A stretch of 20,212 nucleotides of DNA from Aalborgiella sp043775055 (lineage in GTDB: Bacteria; Pseudomonadota; Gammaproteobacteria; Burkholderiales; Burkholderiaceae_C), in NCBI GenBank assembly GCA_043775055.1, contig JAYVSU010000044.1, positions 1 through 20,212 of the forward strand, given 5' to 3'. The stretch's first letter is position 1. Each line of letters opens with the position of its first letter. This document shows positions 10,250-18,314 of the stretch, in pieces. A program made the translations under genes and the position numbers. The notes beneath the pieces were generated by a model. That model did not search any database. It was not told the origin of the DNA and was given only the letters and a program-made list of their open reading frames with translations.

Positions 10250-12157
10250 ATGAACGCACCCGTATTGCAGGGCTTGAACGTCAACGCGCCAAGCTACGTG
10301 AAAAATGCCAAGCTCATCGCTTGGGTGGCCGATATGGCTGCTTTGACCAAGCCTAGCGCCATTTATTGGTGCGACGGCAGTGATGAGGAATACCAACGCT
10401 TGTGCCAACAGCTCGTTGACGCGGGCACCTTCAAAAAGCTCAACCCCGTCAAACGCCCGAACAGCTTTTTAGCGTGCTCTGACCCGTCTGACGTGGCCCG
10501 CGTGGAAGACCGCACCTACATCTGCTCCGAGAAAAAAGAAAACGCCGGCCCGACCAACAACTGGATGGCTCCGGCCGACATGCGCGTGCTCTTGCAAACC
10601 GGCAAAGCGGGTGACAAGGGAGGTAAAGAGAAAGCCCTGTTTGACGGCTGTATGGCTGGCCGCACCATGTATGTGGTGCCTTTCTCCATGGGCCCTCTGG
10701 GTAGCCCGATTGCGCACATCGGCATCGAGCTGTCAGACAGCCCATACGTGGCCGTCAACATGAAAATCATGACCCGCATGGGCAAAGCGGTGTTTGACGT
10801 GTTGGGTACTGAAGGCGCGTTTGTGCCTTGCGTCCACACCGTTGGTGCACCTTTGGCGGCTGGCCAAGCGGATGTGAAATGGCCATGCAACACCACCAAA
10901 TACATCGTCCACTACCCTGAAACACGCGAGATCTGGAGCTACGGCTCTGGCTACGGTGGCAATGCGTTGTTGGGTAAAAAATGCTTTGCTTTGCGCATCG
11001 CCTCCAACATGGGCAGAGACGAAGGCTGGTTGGCCGAGCACATGTTGATTTTGGGTGTGACCAATCCTCAAGGCAAAAAATACCACGTCGCAGCAGCTTT
11101 CCCATCGGCTTGCGGTAAAACCAACTTCTCTATGTTGGTGCCACCGGCTGGTTTTGAGGGCTGGAGCGTCACCACCATTGGTGACGACATTGCTTGGATC
11201 AAGCCGCAAGCCGATGGTAGCCTGCGCGCCATCAACCCTGAAGCGGGATACTTTGGCGTCGCACCAGGCACCAACATGCTGACCAACCCGAACTGCATGT
11301 TGAGTTTGGACAAAAACGTGATTTTCACCAACGTCGCGCTGACCGACGACGGCGATGTCTGGTGGGAAGGCATGGAAAAAGACCTGCCCGTACCCGCTCA
11401 CGCCATCGACTGGCAAGGCAAAGACTGGTCCCCACAAATCGCCAAAGAAACTGGCGCGAAAGCTGCGCATCCCAATTCACGTTTCACCGTGTCTGCCATC
11501 AACAACCCGGCGCTGGACAGCGAGTGGAACAACCCAGCGGGCGTGAAAATCGACGCTTTCATCTTTGGCGGCCGCCGCTCCACCACTGTGCCTTTGGTGA
11601 CTGAAGCGCGCAGCTGGACGGAAGGCGTCTACATGGCGGCAACCATGGGTTCTGAAACAACAGCGGCCGCCACCGGCCAACAAGGCGTGGTACGCCGCGA
11701 CCCGTTTGCGATGTTGCCTTTCACCGGCTACAACATGGCAGATTACTTCCAACATTGGCTCAATATGGGCGACAAGTTGGCCAAATCCGGCGCTAAAATC
11801 CCCGCGATTTACTGCGTCAACTGGTTCCGCAAAGGCGCGGACGGCAAGTTCACATGGCCTGGCTATGGTGAAAACATGCGCGTCTTGAAGTGGATGATTG
11901 ACCGTCTGGAAGGCCAGGCCACAGCAACACCAACAGCCAACGAGCACATTTTTGGCCTGAGCCCGAACTACAGCGACTTGACATGGACTGGCTTGGACTT
12001 CACGCAAGCCCAGTTCGACTCCGTCTCCAGCATCGACAAAGCCGCATGGGTTGATGAGTTGAAATTGCACGACGAGCTCTTCACGCAGTTGGCCTACCAC
12101 CTACCCAAAGAGTTGTTGGACACTAAAGCCGCGATTGAGAAGCGCTTGGTGGCTTAA
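10250..12157 (+). CDS. pckG: Phosphoenolpyruvate carboxykinase (GTP)
   Basis: Cytoplasmic gluconeogenic enzyme interconverting oxaloacetate plus GTP and PEP plus CO2 plus GDP. Seen: 635 residues, as expected for the GTP class; GPTNNWMAP and GCMAGRTMYVVPFSMGP (substrate-binding region); SGYGGNALLGKKCFALRIAS; the P-loop FPSACGKTN with Cys288, Lys290 and Thr291, where the Cys marks the GTP family; then TIGDDIAW (metal site) and a C-terminal nucleotide region containing NWFRKG and WPGYGENMRVLKWM. The ATG at 10250 follows a good TTTGGAG ribosome site. It is transcribed alone: modA diverges upstream and a hairpin terminator follows. Together with hpd-type amino-acid catabolism, it suits growth on organic acids and amino acids. 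Confidence 0.97.
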   Translation: MNAPVLQGLNVNAPSYVKNAKLIAWVADMAALTKPSAIYWCDGSDEEYQRLCQQLVDAGTFKKLNPVKRPNSFLACSDPSDVARVEDRTYICSEKKENAGPTNNWMAPADMRVLLQTGKAGDKGGKEKALFDGCMAGRTMYVVPFSMGPLGSPIAHIGIELSDSPYVAVNMKIMTRMGKAVFDVLGTEGAFVPCVHTVGAPLAAGQADVKWPCNTTKYIVHYPETREIWSYGSGYGGNALLGKKCFALRIASNMGRDEGWLAEHMLILGVTNPQGKKYHVAAAFPSACGKTNFSMLVPPAGFEGWSVTTIGDDIAWIKPQADGSLRAINPEAGYFGVAPGTNMLTNPNCMLSLDKNVIFTNVALTDDGDVWWEGMEKDLPVPAHAIDWQGKDWSPQIAKETGAKAAHPNSRFTVSAINNPALDSEWNNPAGVKIDAFIFGGRRSTTVPLVTEARSWTEGVYMAATMGSETTAAATGQQGVVRRDPFAMLPFTGYNMADYFQHWLNMGDKLAKSGAKIPAIYCVNWFRKGADGKFTWPGYGENMRVLKWMIDRLEGQATATPTANEHIFGLSPNYSDLTWTGLDFTQAQFDSVSSIDKAAWVDELKLHDELFTQLAYHLPKELLDTKAAIEKRLVA

Positions 12158-12173
12158 TCAGTACTTTACCCAT

Positions 12174-12203
12174 AAAAAAAGCCGTGGCATGCCACGGCTT
12201 TTT
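12174..12203. terminator. Bidirectional intrinsic terminator between pckG and the MFS gene
   Basis: An A tract, a perfect 18-base self-complementary core GCCGTGGCATGCCACGGC (12181-12198) and a T tract. The A and T runs extend the stem. It lies between convergent stops at 12157 and 12223 and reads as a terminator from both sides. Confidence 0.9.
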
Positions 12204-12222
12204 GCTGTCATCGGTAAACGTA

Positions 12223-13545
12223 TTAAGCCAAAATTCGTTTTTTAGGTACTGGTAGCACGAATAGGATTAACACAGCAGCTACTAAAAATAGTCCAATAAC
12301 CAGGTACATGCTGTAGACAGGGTTTCCCGTCTTGGTGTTGATAAGACCCGTGATAGCTGGGCTTGCAAATCCGCCTAAGATACCTATGCTGGTAAGCAAT
12401 GGAATGCCCACCGTCGATAAACGCGGCGGAATGCGTTCGGTTGCTGCTGTCATGAGTATGGGCAAGGCAGAAGCGAGACCTAAAGTGGCAAGGCAAAGCG
12501 CCATCAATGACGGAATCAGTTGTCCTTGGGTGATGGTGGTCAGCCACAATCCTACCGCAGCAACTACGCAGGCCAGTACAAAGTGCCAACGGCGCTCTTG
12601 TTTCAAGTCTGAGTGGCGACTGAGCAAGATAACGCCTACAACTCCAAAGATGCTGGGGACAGCGGATAAAAGGCCGATGGTGAATACATCTGCGACGCCC
12701 CAACTCTTTATCAAAGTCGGCACCCAAAAGACCATTGTGTAACTGGCTCCAACAATAAGGAAATCTAGGAATGCAAGACCGCGAAAGCGTGGATCTTTCA
12801 GTGCCTCTAACGCATCGCGCAAACTTACTTTATGAGCGTTTTTGTTTGATGCATTGGTTTGTAGAGAAATCAATGTCTTTTCTTTGGCGCTAAGCCAGTT
12901 GGCATCGGAGGGTGAATCGTCAAGCCACCAGTAAGCTAAAAAGCCGAGCAAAATAGCCGGTACGCCTTGGGTGATGAAAAGCCACTGCCAACCCGCCAAG
13001 CCACCCACGCCGTCTAAGAATTTCATAGCCGCACCAGATAGCGGGCCTGCAATTACGTTACCGATAAGCGCGCCTGACATGAAAATGCCAATGTTCCGCC
13101 CCCGCCGCTGCTCAGGAAACCACTGCGTCAAATATAAAATAACGCCAGGGAACAAGCCAGCCTCAAAAACACCCAACATGAAGCGAGCGCCATAAAACTG
13201 TGCGGGGGTGGTAACGAACATCATCAACACAGTGGTGATACCCCACAGCAACATGATGCGAAGAAATGTTTTGCGAACGCCAATACGAGCCAGTAGCAAG
13301 TTGCTGGGTACTTCCATCAGGCAATAACCCACAAACATCAAGCCAGCACCTAGACCAAATACTGCATCGCTGAAGTTCAAAGCCCCTTGCATTTGCAGTT
13401 TGACAAAGCCGACGTTGACACGGTCAATATACGCAACGATGTATGCCAGTAAGAGTACGGGCACAATGCGCCGCGCTATTCGGCTATAGAGTTTGTCTTC
13501 ATTGATAACGGCGGAAGCTGCTGCGTTGTTTGGAATTGAGGTCAT
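12223..13545 (-). CDS. MFS transporter, anion:cation symporter (ACS) family
   Basis: Inner-membrane importer of 440 residues with about twelve helices. Seen: RIARRIVPVLLLAYIVAYIDRVNVGF at the N terminus, the hallmark of the ACS/phthalate-tartrate permease group; GVRKTFLRIMLLWG; FMLGVFEAGLFPGVILYLTQWFP; a central hydrophilic loop (about residues 205-240) with WLSAKEKTLI; and a charged end VPKKRILA. Family substrates are organic anions such as tartrate, phthalates and hydroxyphenylacetates. It is the last gene of a minus-strand run, 39 bases after the CapA-family gene, so it probably imports that pathway's substrate. Base composition is lower than its surroundings: 82 G+C in the 180 bases from 12241 (46%), against 35 of 60 in a sample of hpd. 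That could mean recent arrival. The ATG at 13545 has only a weak ribosome site. Confidence 0.88.
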   Translation of the reverse strand: MTSIPNNAAASAVINEDKLYSRIARRIVPVLLLAYIVAYIDRVNVGFVKLQMQGALNFSDAVFGLGAGLMFVGYCLMEVPSNLLLARIGVRKTFLRIMLLWGITTVLMMFVTTPAQFYGARFMLGVFEAGLFPGVILYLTQWFPEQRRGRNIGIFMSGALIGNVIAGPLSGAAMKFLDGVGGLAGWQWLFITQGVPAILLGFLAYWWLDDSPSDANWLSAKEKTLISLQTNASNKNAHKVSLRDALEALKDPRFRGLAFLDFLIVGASYTMVFWVPTLIKSWGVADVFTIGLLSAVPSIFGVVGVILLSRHSDLKQERRWHFVLACVVAAVGLWLTTITQGQLIPSLMALCLATLGLASALPILMTAATERIPPRLSTVGIPLLTSIGILGGFASPAITGLINTKTGNPVYSMYLVIGLFLVAAVLILFVLPVPKKRILA

Positions 13546-13584
13546 GGTGTTGCTTTCGTGTTCTGGTGATGTTCAATCAATCAA

Positions 13585-15033
13585 TTAATGCGCAGTAGAT
13601 ACAGGCAAAGTGATAAAGCCAATGTAGTTGCCGATTTCATCTTTTTCGAGGGTGATAGTGGTGTTCATAGCTGCCGATAGTTTGGCAAGTCGTCTCAGAA
13701 TCTGCAAACCTGTACTGCCCGTGGCGTAGCGCGGCAGACCACGCTCGGCATCGCGTCCTTGCCAATGCAGTTCAATCGGCAAAATTTCGATGGCGCTGGC
13801 TTGGCCGTCGCCAGTGTGTGTGGTGCGCGTAATGACGCTCTCAAACCAGAGCGAGTCTTCAAAGATGCCGTTGACACGCTGCCACTCCATGAACTCGGCA
13901 GCCGTCATCGTGGCGGGGTTCAGGTCTGGAATATTGCCCAACAGTTTCCATACACGGCGCTCCCACTCCTCTCGCGGCAAAACACCCCGAACGTTTTCCA
14001 TGAAAGCAAAGTTCGCCAAGGAATAGAAGATGGGCTTGCCTTTATAGATTTCGATGCCACGCAATTGGTGCGGCCCGTGACAGGCGACCATGTCGACACC
14101 GCATTCGTCGATGGCGCGATGCGCCAAGTCGGGCAAAAAATTCGGTGGCGTATTGATCCAGTTGCTGGGTTCGTGGGCGTGTGCCGCTAGCACACAGTAG
14201 TCCGAAGCTTGCTTGGCTTGGCGCAAGTTCAGCAAAATATTCGCCAAGTCTTTGTCGTCCATGGTGTAGTAGCTCTGACCTTGCAAGGTATCTGGCGTAC
14301 CGGAGGAGTAAGCTTTGTAAGTCTTTCCAAACAAAGAAACGACACCATGCTTGTCATCCATGTCAACCATGATGGGCGGTAAGGTACCGGGTTGCAAACT
14401 GTCGCGAACTTTTTTGAGGGCTTCAAAGTTGGCTTGCGATACCAATGCCACGGCCGTCGTTCCTAAGGTGTTCGCCCCTGGGCGTGCACCTGTTTGCCCC
14501 AAGGCGTCGCCAGCGGGCGCGTTGGGTTCAAACGTGCTGGTGAATGACACCAGGCTGGCGCGTGCCTTGGCGCCGTGGTGATAAGCTGGTGACCGTGCCG
14601 CAGACATGCTGCTGCCCGTTCCTGCGATAGCAAAAACCTCTTTGCGCAGCACGTCGTCGGTCATGTGCATGCCTTTGGTGCCCCAATCTAGCGCATGGTT
14701 GTTGGCACGCGACAACATGTCAAAGCCCATCGTTTTGAGATCGTGTGCACACTCTGGGTCAGAAATCAACCAACCAAAGCCAGATTGCGCCTCTGCCCAG
14801 CCGTCAAAGTGCGGCAGGTCAACAATGGTGCCTTCAAAATTGCCCACCACCAAATCAGCCTGTCCCAACCACTCCAAAATCTTCTGGCAATCAGGCTTGC
14901 GCCGCATCTGTTCCAAGATCGGGTGCTCCACAATAATGTCGCCCACGGTGACTACGGTGTAGCCATCGGGAATATTGGCCTTCTTCCATTTGGCATCCAA
15001 AACGGGTTGCTTGAACTTGTCGATGGCAGTCAT
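13585..15033 (-). CDS. CapA-family (PGA-type) calcineurin-like metallohydrolase
   Basis: Member of the CapA/PgsA metallophosphatase-fold family, 482 residues, with no signal peptide or membrane anchor, hence probably cytoplasmic. Seen: TVGDIIVEHPI (Asp32), VVGNFEG (Asn65), RANNHALDWG (Asn112, His113, Asp116), LAAHAHEP (His285, His287) and CHGPHQLRGIEIYKGKPIFYSLANF (His319, His322). These are the CapA metal-site blocks in their normal order, so the site looks intact. Classical CapA is a membrane-anchored protein needed for poly-gamma-glutamate capsules; here no capB or capC is present, and the gene lies between an amidohydrolase and an importer, 40 and 39 bases away. A hydrolytic role in breaking down a glutamyl or other amide or phosphoester compound is my inference. 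The ATG at 15033 has TAGGA about twelve bases upstream. Confidence 0.85.
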   Translation of the reverse strand: MTAIDKFKQPVLDAKWKKANIPDGYTVVTVGDIIVEHPILEQMRRKPDCQKILEWLGQADLVVGNFEGTIVDLPHFDGWAEAQSGFGWLISDPECAHDLKTMGFDMLSRANNHALDWGTKGMHMTDDVLRKEVFAIAGTGSSMSAARSPAYHHGAKARASLVSFTSTFEPNAPAGDALGQTGARPGANTLGTTAVALVSQANFEALKKVRDSLQPGTLPPIMVDMDDKHGVVSLFGKTYKAYSSGTPDTLQGQSYYTMDDKDLANILLNLRQAKQASDYCVLAAHAHEPSNWINTPPNFLPDLAHRAIDECGVDMVACHGPHQLRGIEIYKGKPIFYSLANFAFMENVRGVLPREEWERRVWKLLGNIPDLNPATMTAAEFMEWQRVNGIFEDSLWFESVITRTTHTGDGQASAIEILPIELHWQGRDAERGLPRYATGSTGLQILRRLAKLSAAMNTTITLEKDEIGNYIGFITLPVSTAH

Positions 15034-15073
15034 GGGGTTTGTCCTAGGCTTGTGTTCGGCTTGGAGTCGCGTA

Positions 15074-16270
15074 TCAGCTCACCAAGTAGCGCTGCGTCAA
15101 CAACGACCAAAAAGCTGAGCCAACGGCGATGTTGTCGTCATTGAAGTCATAGTTCGGGTTGTGCACCATACAGCCATTTGGCGTCCCGGCGAGACCGTTG
15201 CCGATGAGCACGTAACACCCTGGACGCTTTTCGAGCATGAAGGCAAAGTCTTCGCTACCTGTAGCTGCTGGACAGGGGAATACGACGCGCTCAGCCCCCA
15301 GCAGTTCAACCGCTACTTCATGCGCAAAGGCAGCCTCTGCCGGTGAATTGACCGTCGGCGGGCAGCCACGAATGTAATTCACCTCAGCCTGCACGCCGAA
15401 ACTTCGCGCTTGGTCATGTGCCAACTCGGTGATGCGTCGTTCCAACAAATCGCGCACTGCTGGCTCCAGTGCACGAATGCTCAGCTCAATGCGTGCCGTG
15501 TCGGGAATGACGTTGGCAGCCGTGCCCGCCTGCAACACACCCACACTCACGACTGCCGTGGCCTGTGGGTCGACATTTCGTGAAACAACCGTTTGCAGCG
15601 CCATGACCAGGCTGGCTGCCGCAACCGTGGGGTCCGCTGCAAACTGCGGCATCGCACCGTGGCCACCCATGCCTTTGAGCAGAATTTCTGCCTTATCTGT
15701 CGAGGCCATGGCCGGGCCAGGGCGCATTAATAGGATGCCTTGCGGAATGGTTGGGGCGTTGTGCATGGCGTACACGGCATCGCAAGGGTATTTGTCAAAC
15801 AAACCCTCGGCAATCATTCTGGCAGCACCGCCGTTGGCAGACCCGACTTCTTCAGCCGGCTGAAAAATCAGCGTGAGTGTTCCGCTAAAGTCAACACTTT
15901 CAGCGATTTGTTTGGCGGCGGCCAGCAACATGGTCGTATGTCCATCATGTCCACAGGCGTGCATGACCCCCATTTTTCGGCTGGCCCAAATTGCCACCCC
16001 AGTCTCTTGAATCGGCAGTGCGTCCATATCGGCACGAATGCCCAAGTGACGCTTGCCTTTGCCGCGAATCAATTGGCCCACCACACCCGTGCCGCCCAGC
16101 GTCCGATCCACCTGATAGCCCAGCGCTAGCAATCGTGTGGCAACGATGTCGCTGGTTCGGTGCTCTTCGAAGCTGAGCTCAGGGTTTTGATGAATATCCC
16201 GCCGCAGCGCGATAAATTCAGAAAAATCACTGGTGATGTGTTTTTCTAGCGTAGCTGATGCCTGTTGCAT
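15074..16270 (-). CDS. M20-family amidohydrolase (hippurate hydrolase / aminoacylase-like)
   Basis: Cytoplasmic metal-dependent amidohydrolase that cleaves N-acyl or amide bonds of amino-acid derivatives. Seen: LRRDIHQNPELSFEE; GIRADMDALPIQE (Asp81, Asp83); HACGHDGHT (Cys106, His108); FQPAEE (Glu140, Glu141); YAMHNAP (His170); a dimerisation module in the middle with GHGAMPQFAADP; and GSEDFAFMLE near the end. All are M20 subfamily D features, and the metal site is complete. I chose the ATG at 16270 (398 residues, usual length). The frame is open to a TTG at 16333, but that lies upstream of the likely promoter. First gene of the run with the CapA-family and MFS genes and divergent from lysR. 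The exact substrate (hippurate, an N-acyl amino acid, p-aminobenzoyl-glutamate or an indole conjugate) is not readable. Confidence 0.9.
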   Translation of the reverse strand: MQQASATLEKHITSDFSEFIALRRDIHQNPELSFEEHRTSDIVATRLLALGYQVDRTLGGTGVVGQLIRGKGKRHLGIRADMDALPIQETGVAIWASRKMGVMHACGHDGHTTMLLAAAKQIAESVDFSGTLTLIFQPAEEVGSANGGAARMIAEGLFDKYPCDAVYAMHNAPTIPQGILLMRPGPAMASTDKAEILLKGMGGHGAMPQFAADPTVAAASLVMALQTVVSRNVDPQATAVVSVGVLQAGTAANVIPDTARIELSIRALEPAVRDLLERRITELAHDQARSFGVQAEVNYIRGCPPTVNSPAEAAFAHEVAVELLGAERVVFPCPAATGSEDFAFMLEKRPGCYVLIGNGLAGTPNGCMVHNPNYDFNDDNIAVGSAFWSLLTQRYLVS

Positions 16271-16300
16271 GGCGCGTCTTGTTTGAGTTGGGATTTTTGT

Positions 16301-16329
16301 ATCGTAAGAATGATCATTTGTTGCGTCAA
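16301..16329 (-). promoter_or_regulatory. Likely sigma-70 promoter of the M20-CapA-MFS operon
   Basis: On the minus strand, TTGACG (complement of 16324-16329) and TACGAT (complement of 16301-16306) are exactly 17 bases apart. The 10-base palindrome AATGATCATT (16309-16318) lies in the spacer. Transcription would start near 16294, about 24 bases before the ATG at 16270. Confidence 0.6.
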
Positions 16330-16349
16330 ACAAGTAATTTGTATATATT
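16321..16349 (+). promoter_or_regulatory. Likely sigma-70 promoter of lysR, overlapping the divergent promoter
   Basis: TTGCGT (16321-16326), 17 bases, TATATT (16344-16349). Its -35 overlaps the -35 of the divergent M20 promoter. TTGTT-N6-AACAA (16318-16333) could be part of a LysR-type binding site. The expected transcript start falls on the lysR ATG at 16356. Confidence 0.5.
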
Positions 16350-16355
16350 TAATGC

Positions 16356-17300
16356 ATGATTCGCATGAAAAATTTCAGTTTGAAGCAACTTGCGCACTTC
16401 ATTGCCTTGGCAGAGAGCGGCTCATTCACGGCAGGCGCTGAGTTGTGCCATTTGTCGCAAGCAGCATTTAGCCGCAGTATTGCGATGCTAGAAAGCGGCC
16501 TAAGCACCTCCTTAATTGACCGCGTGGGCTATACCAATGAACTGACACCCGTTGGACGACTGATACTTGAGCATGCTAGGCACGTCATGGCAGAAGCTGA
16601 GGAGCTCAGTAACGCGCTAGATGTTCACTCGGGTTTAAGTGGCCTGAGCCTGCGCGTCGGGCTAGGCTCGACCCCGAACGCGCTGTTGTCAACGCCCTTG
16701 CTGCATCATGCGGCAACGCTCAAGCCCACGATGCGTCTGTACATCACCCAAGGCACGGTTGATATGCAGTTACAGGCACTTAGGGAGCGCAAATTAGATG
16801 CGCTGGTGGTCGAATTGCATTCGGTTGAGGCGGCTACCGACTTAAGCATTGAGCATCTTGCTGACTTACCTATTGGCGTTCTATGCCGACCCGGACACCC
16901 CCTGACCAAGCTAGCCGCACCAACATTTGAAGACTTCACGCGCTTTCCTATCGCCGGAACAAGCATTGGCGGTGAAGTTGCCCGGCGCATGGTTGCGCAT
17001 TTTGGGCCACAGGCGCATCCCAGCAAACTTTTTGACCTGTGCAGTGATGATGTTCAGTATTTATTGGAAGCCACCGCTAGCAGCGACATTGTTTTTGTGG
17101 GCGTGCAGCTATTGGGGCAAGCCCACCTAGCGGCTCAGACCTTGGTTCATCTTAATGTCGACACAAGAGGGTTTGACGCACCTTTTGGCTTGGTGCGTTT
17201 GCTGGGCCGAACCGTACCCACAGGCCTTCCTTCATTATTGCAAATTGCACATAGGGAGATGAATAAAAAGAGTTTGCCGAGCAAGCTCAATCAATCTTGA
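16356..17300 (+). CDS. LysR-type transcriptional regulator
   Basis: DNA-binding activator or repressor of 314 residues. Seen: an N-terminal winged helix-turn-helix at about residues 5-65 (LKQLAHFIALAESGSFTAGAELCHLSQAAFSRSIAMLE), a linker helix, and a periplasmic-binding-fold effector domain from about 90, beginning LRVGLGSTPNALLSTPLLHH. It diverges from the M20-CapA-MFS run with an 85-base gap holding overlapping promoters, the classic arrangement of a LysR protein controlling its neighbour; the inducer is probably the transported compound or a product. ATGs at 16352, 16356 and 16365 are possible, but only the last two are in frame; none has a ribosome site, which fits a leaderless transcript. 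Its 3' end overlaps the convergent bug gene by 14 bases. Confidence 0.92.
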   Translation: MIRMKNFSLKQLAHFIALAESGSFTAGAELCHLSQAAFSRSIAMLESGLSTSLIDRVGYTNELTPVGRLILEHARHVMAEAEELSNALDVHSGLSGLSLRVGLGSTPNALLSTPLLHHAATLKPTMRLYITQGTVDMQLQALRERKLDALVVELHSVEAATDLSIEHLADLPIGVLCRPGHPLTKLAAPTFEDFTRFPIAGTSIGGEVARRMVAHFGPQAHPSKLFDLCSDDVQYLLEATASSDIVFVGVQLLGQAHLAAQTLVHLNVDTRGFDAPFGLVRLLGRTVPTGLPSLLQIAHREMNKKSLPSKLNQS

Positions 17301-18264
17301 TATTCGCCGCTTTGATCAACGCGCCATACTTGGCGTGTTCACTCACCACAAACTTGCTGAAATCTGCTGGGCTCAAACGCTCAGGCGTGAAGCCCATTTT
17401 GTTGAAGCGCTCTTTGTTTTCAGGCGCAGCCATGGTCTCTTGGAAAACGGCTGCATACTTTTGCACCTCCGCATCACTGACATAACTGGGTGCAAAAATG
17501 CCAAACCAAGTCGAGACGTTGAAGCCTTTGACGGTGTCGTTGATAGGCGGTACTTCGGGCAGCGCTTCGCTGCGCACCAGCGTCGTCACGCCCAATGGCA
17601 GCAGCTTGCCCGCGCGGATTTGCGGCAAGGCTGAGGCCAAGTTGTCAAACATCACATCCGTTTGGCCCGACAGCAGCCCCAACTGCGCCGGCCCTGCGCC
17701 TTGGTAGGGGATGTGCACCATGCTGCTTTTGGTCAGAGACTTGAGCATTTCCCCCGCAATGTGGCCAATGCTGCCGTTGCCGCCCGAGCTGTAGTTCAGC
17801 CGGCCCGGGTTCTTTTTGATGTGGGCTATCAAGTCTGCCGTGCTGCGGATGCCCAGTTTCTGCGCTTGCTCCGCGTTGATAACCAACACGTTAGGTATCC
17901 GCGCCACCAAGCTCACACCTTTGAAGTCTTTGATCGGGTCAAAAGGGTAGTTGGGCACCAGCCACGGGTTGGCGGCATGGGTCGCCACCGCGCCCATCAG
18001 CAATTGCGGGCTGCTGGCGGCGGACTTGGCCACTTGGTTCGCCCCAATAGCTCCGCCTGCGCCGGGTTTGTTCTCCACCACCACGGTCGCGTCCAACTTG
18101 CTGCGCGCGCCTTCGGCCAAGATGCGGGCCGATATATCCAGCGGCCCACCGGCAGGGTAAGGCACGACGAGTGTGATGGTTTTTCCGCTTTGCGCCGCAG
18201 CAAAGAGGGGTAAAACCAGCGCCGCGCCGGCGATGAAAGTGAACAAAGTGTGACGACGCATCAT
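17287..18264 (-). CDS. Bug/TctC-family tripartite tricarboxylate-type periplasmic receptor
   Basis: Periplasmic solute-binding protein of the family expanded in Burkholderiales, binding carboxylates or amino-acid-like acids. Seen: signal peptide MMRRHTLFTFIAGAALVLPL with cleavage near FAAAQ; then TLVVPYPAGGPLDISARI, VVENKPGAGGAIGANQVAK, NYSSGGNGSIGHIAGEML (the domain-hinge block), MVHIPYQGAGPAQLGLLSGQTDVMFDN and FNVSTWFGIFAP. I chose the ATG at 18264 (325 residues), since the frame only extends further to a TTG at 18285. No TctA or TctB membrane partner is present, as is usual for Bug proteins. It starts 50 bases after the hpd stop on the same strand with no visible terminator, so it may be cotranscribed with hpd and bind an aromatic acid. 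That ligand is inference only. Confidence 0.92.
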   Translation of the reverse strand: MMRRHTLFTFIAGAALVLPLFAAAQSGKTITLVVPYPAGGPLDISARILAEGARSKLDATVVVENKPGAGGAIGANQVAKSAASSPQLLMGAVATHAANPWLVPNYPFDPIKDFKGVSLVARIPNVLVINAEQAQKLGIRSTADLIAHIKKNPGRLNYSSGGNGSIGHIAGEMLKSLTKSSMVHIPYQGAGPAQLGLLSGQTDVMFDNLASALPQIRAGKLLPLGVTTLVRSEALPEVPPINDTVKGFNVSTWFGIFAPSYVSDAEVQKYAAVFQETMAAPENKERFNKMGFTPERLSPADFSKFVVSEHAKYGALIKAANIKID

Positions 18265-18314
18265 GGCAAGCTTTCTAAAATACAACTACCCATGATCGTA
18301 ATCGCTTTGACGTT

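Noticed and set aside
16271..16333. TTG start extending the M20 amidohydrolase by 21 residues
   Set aside because: It lies upstream of the predicted -35 and -10 elements, and the ATG at 16270 gives the usual family length.
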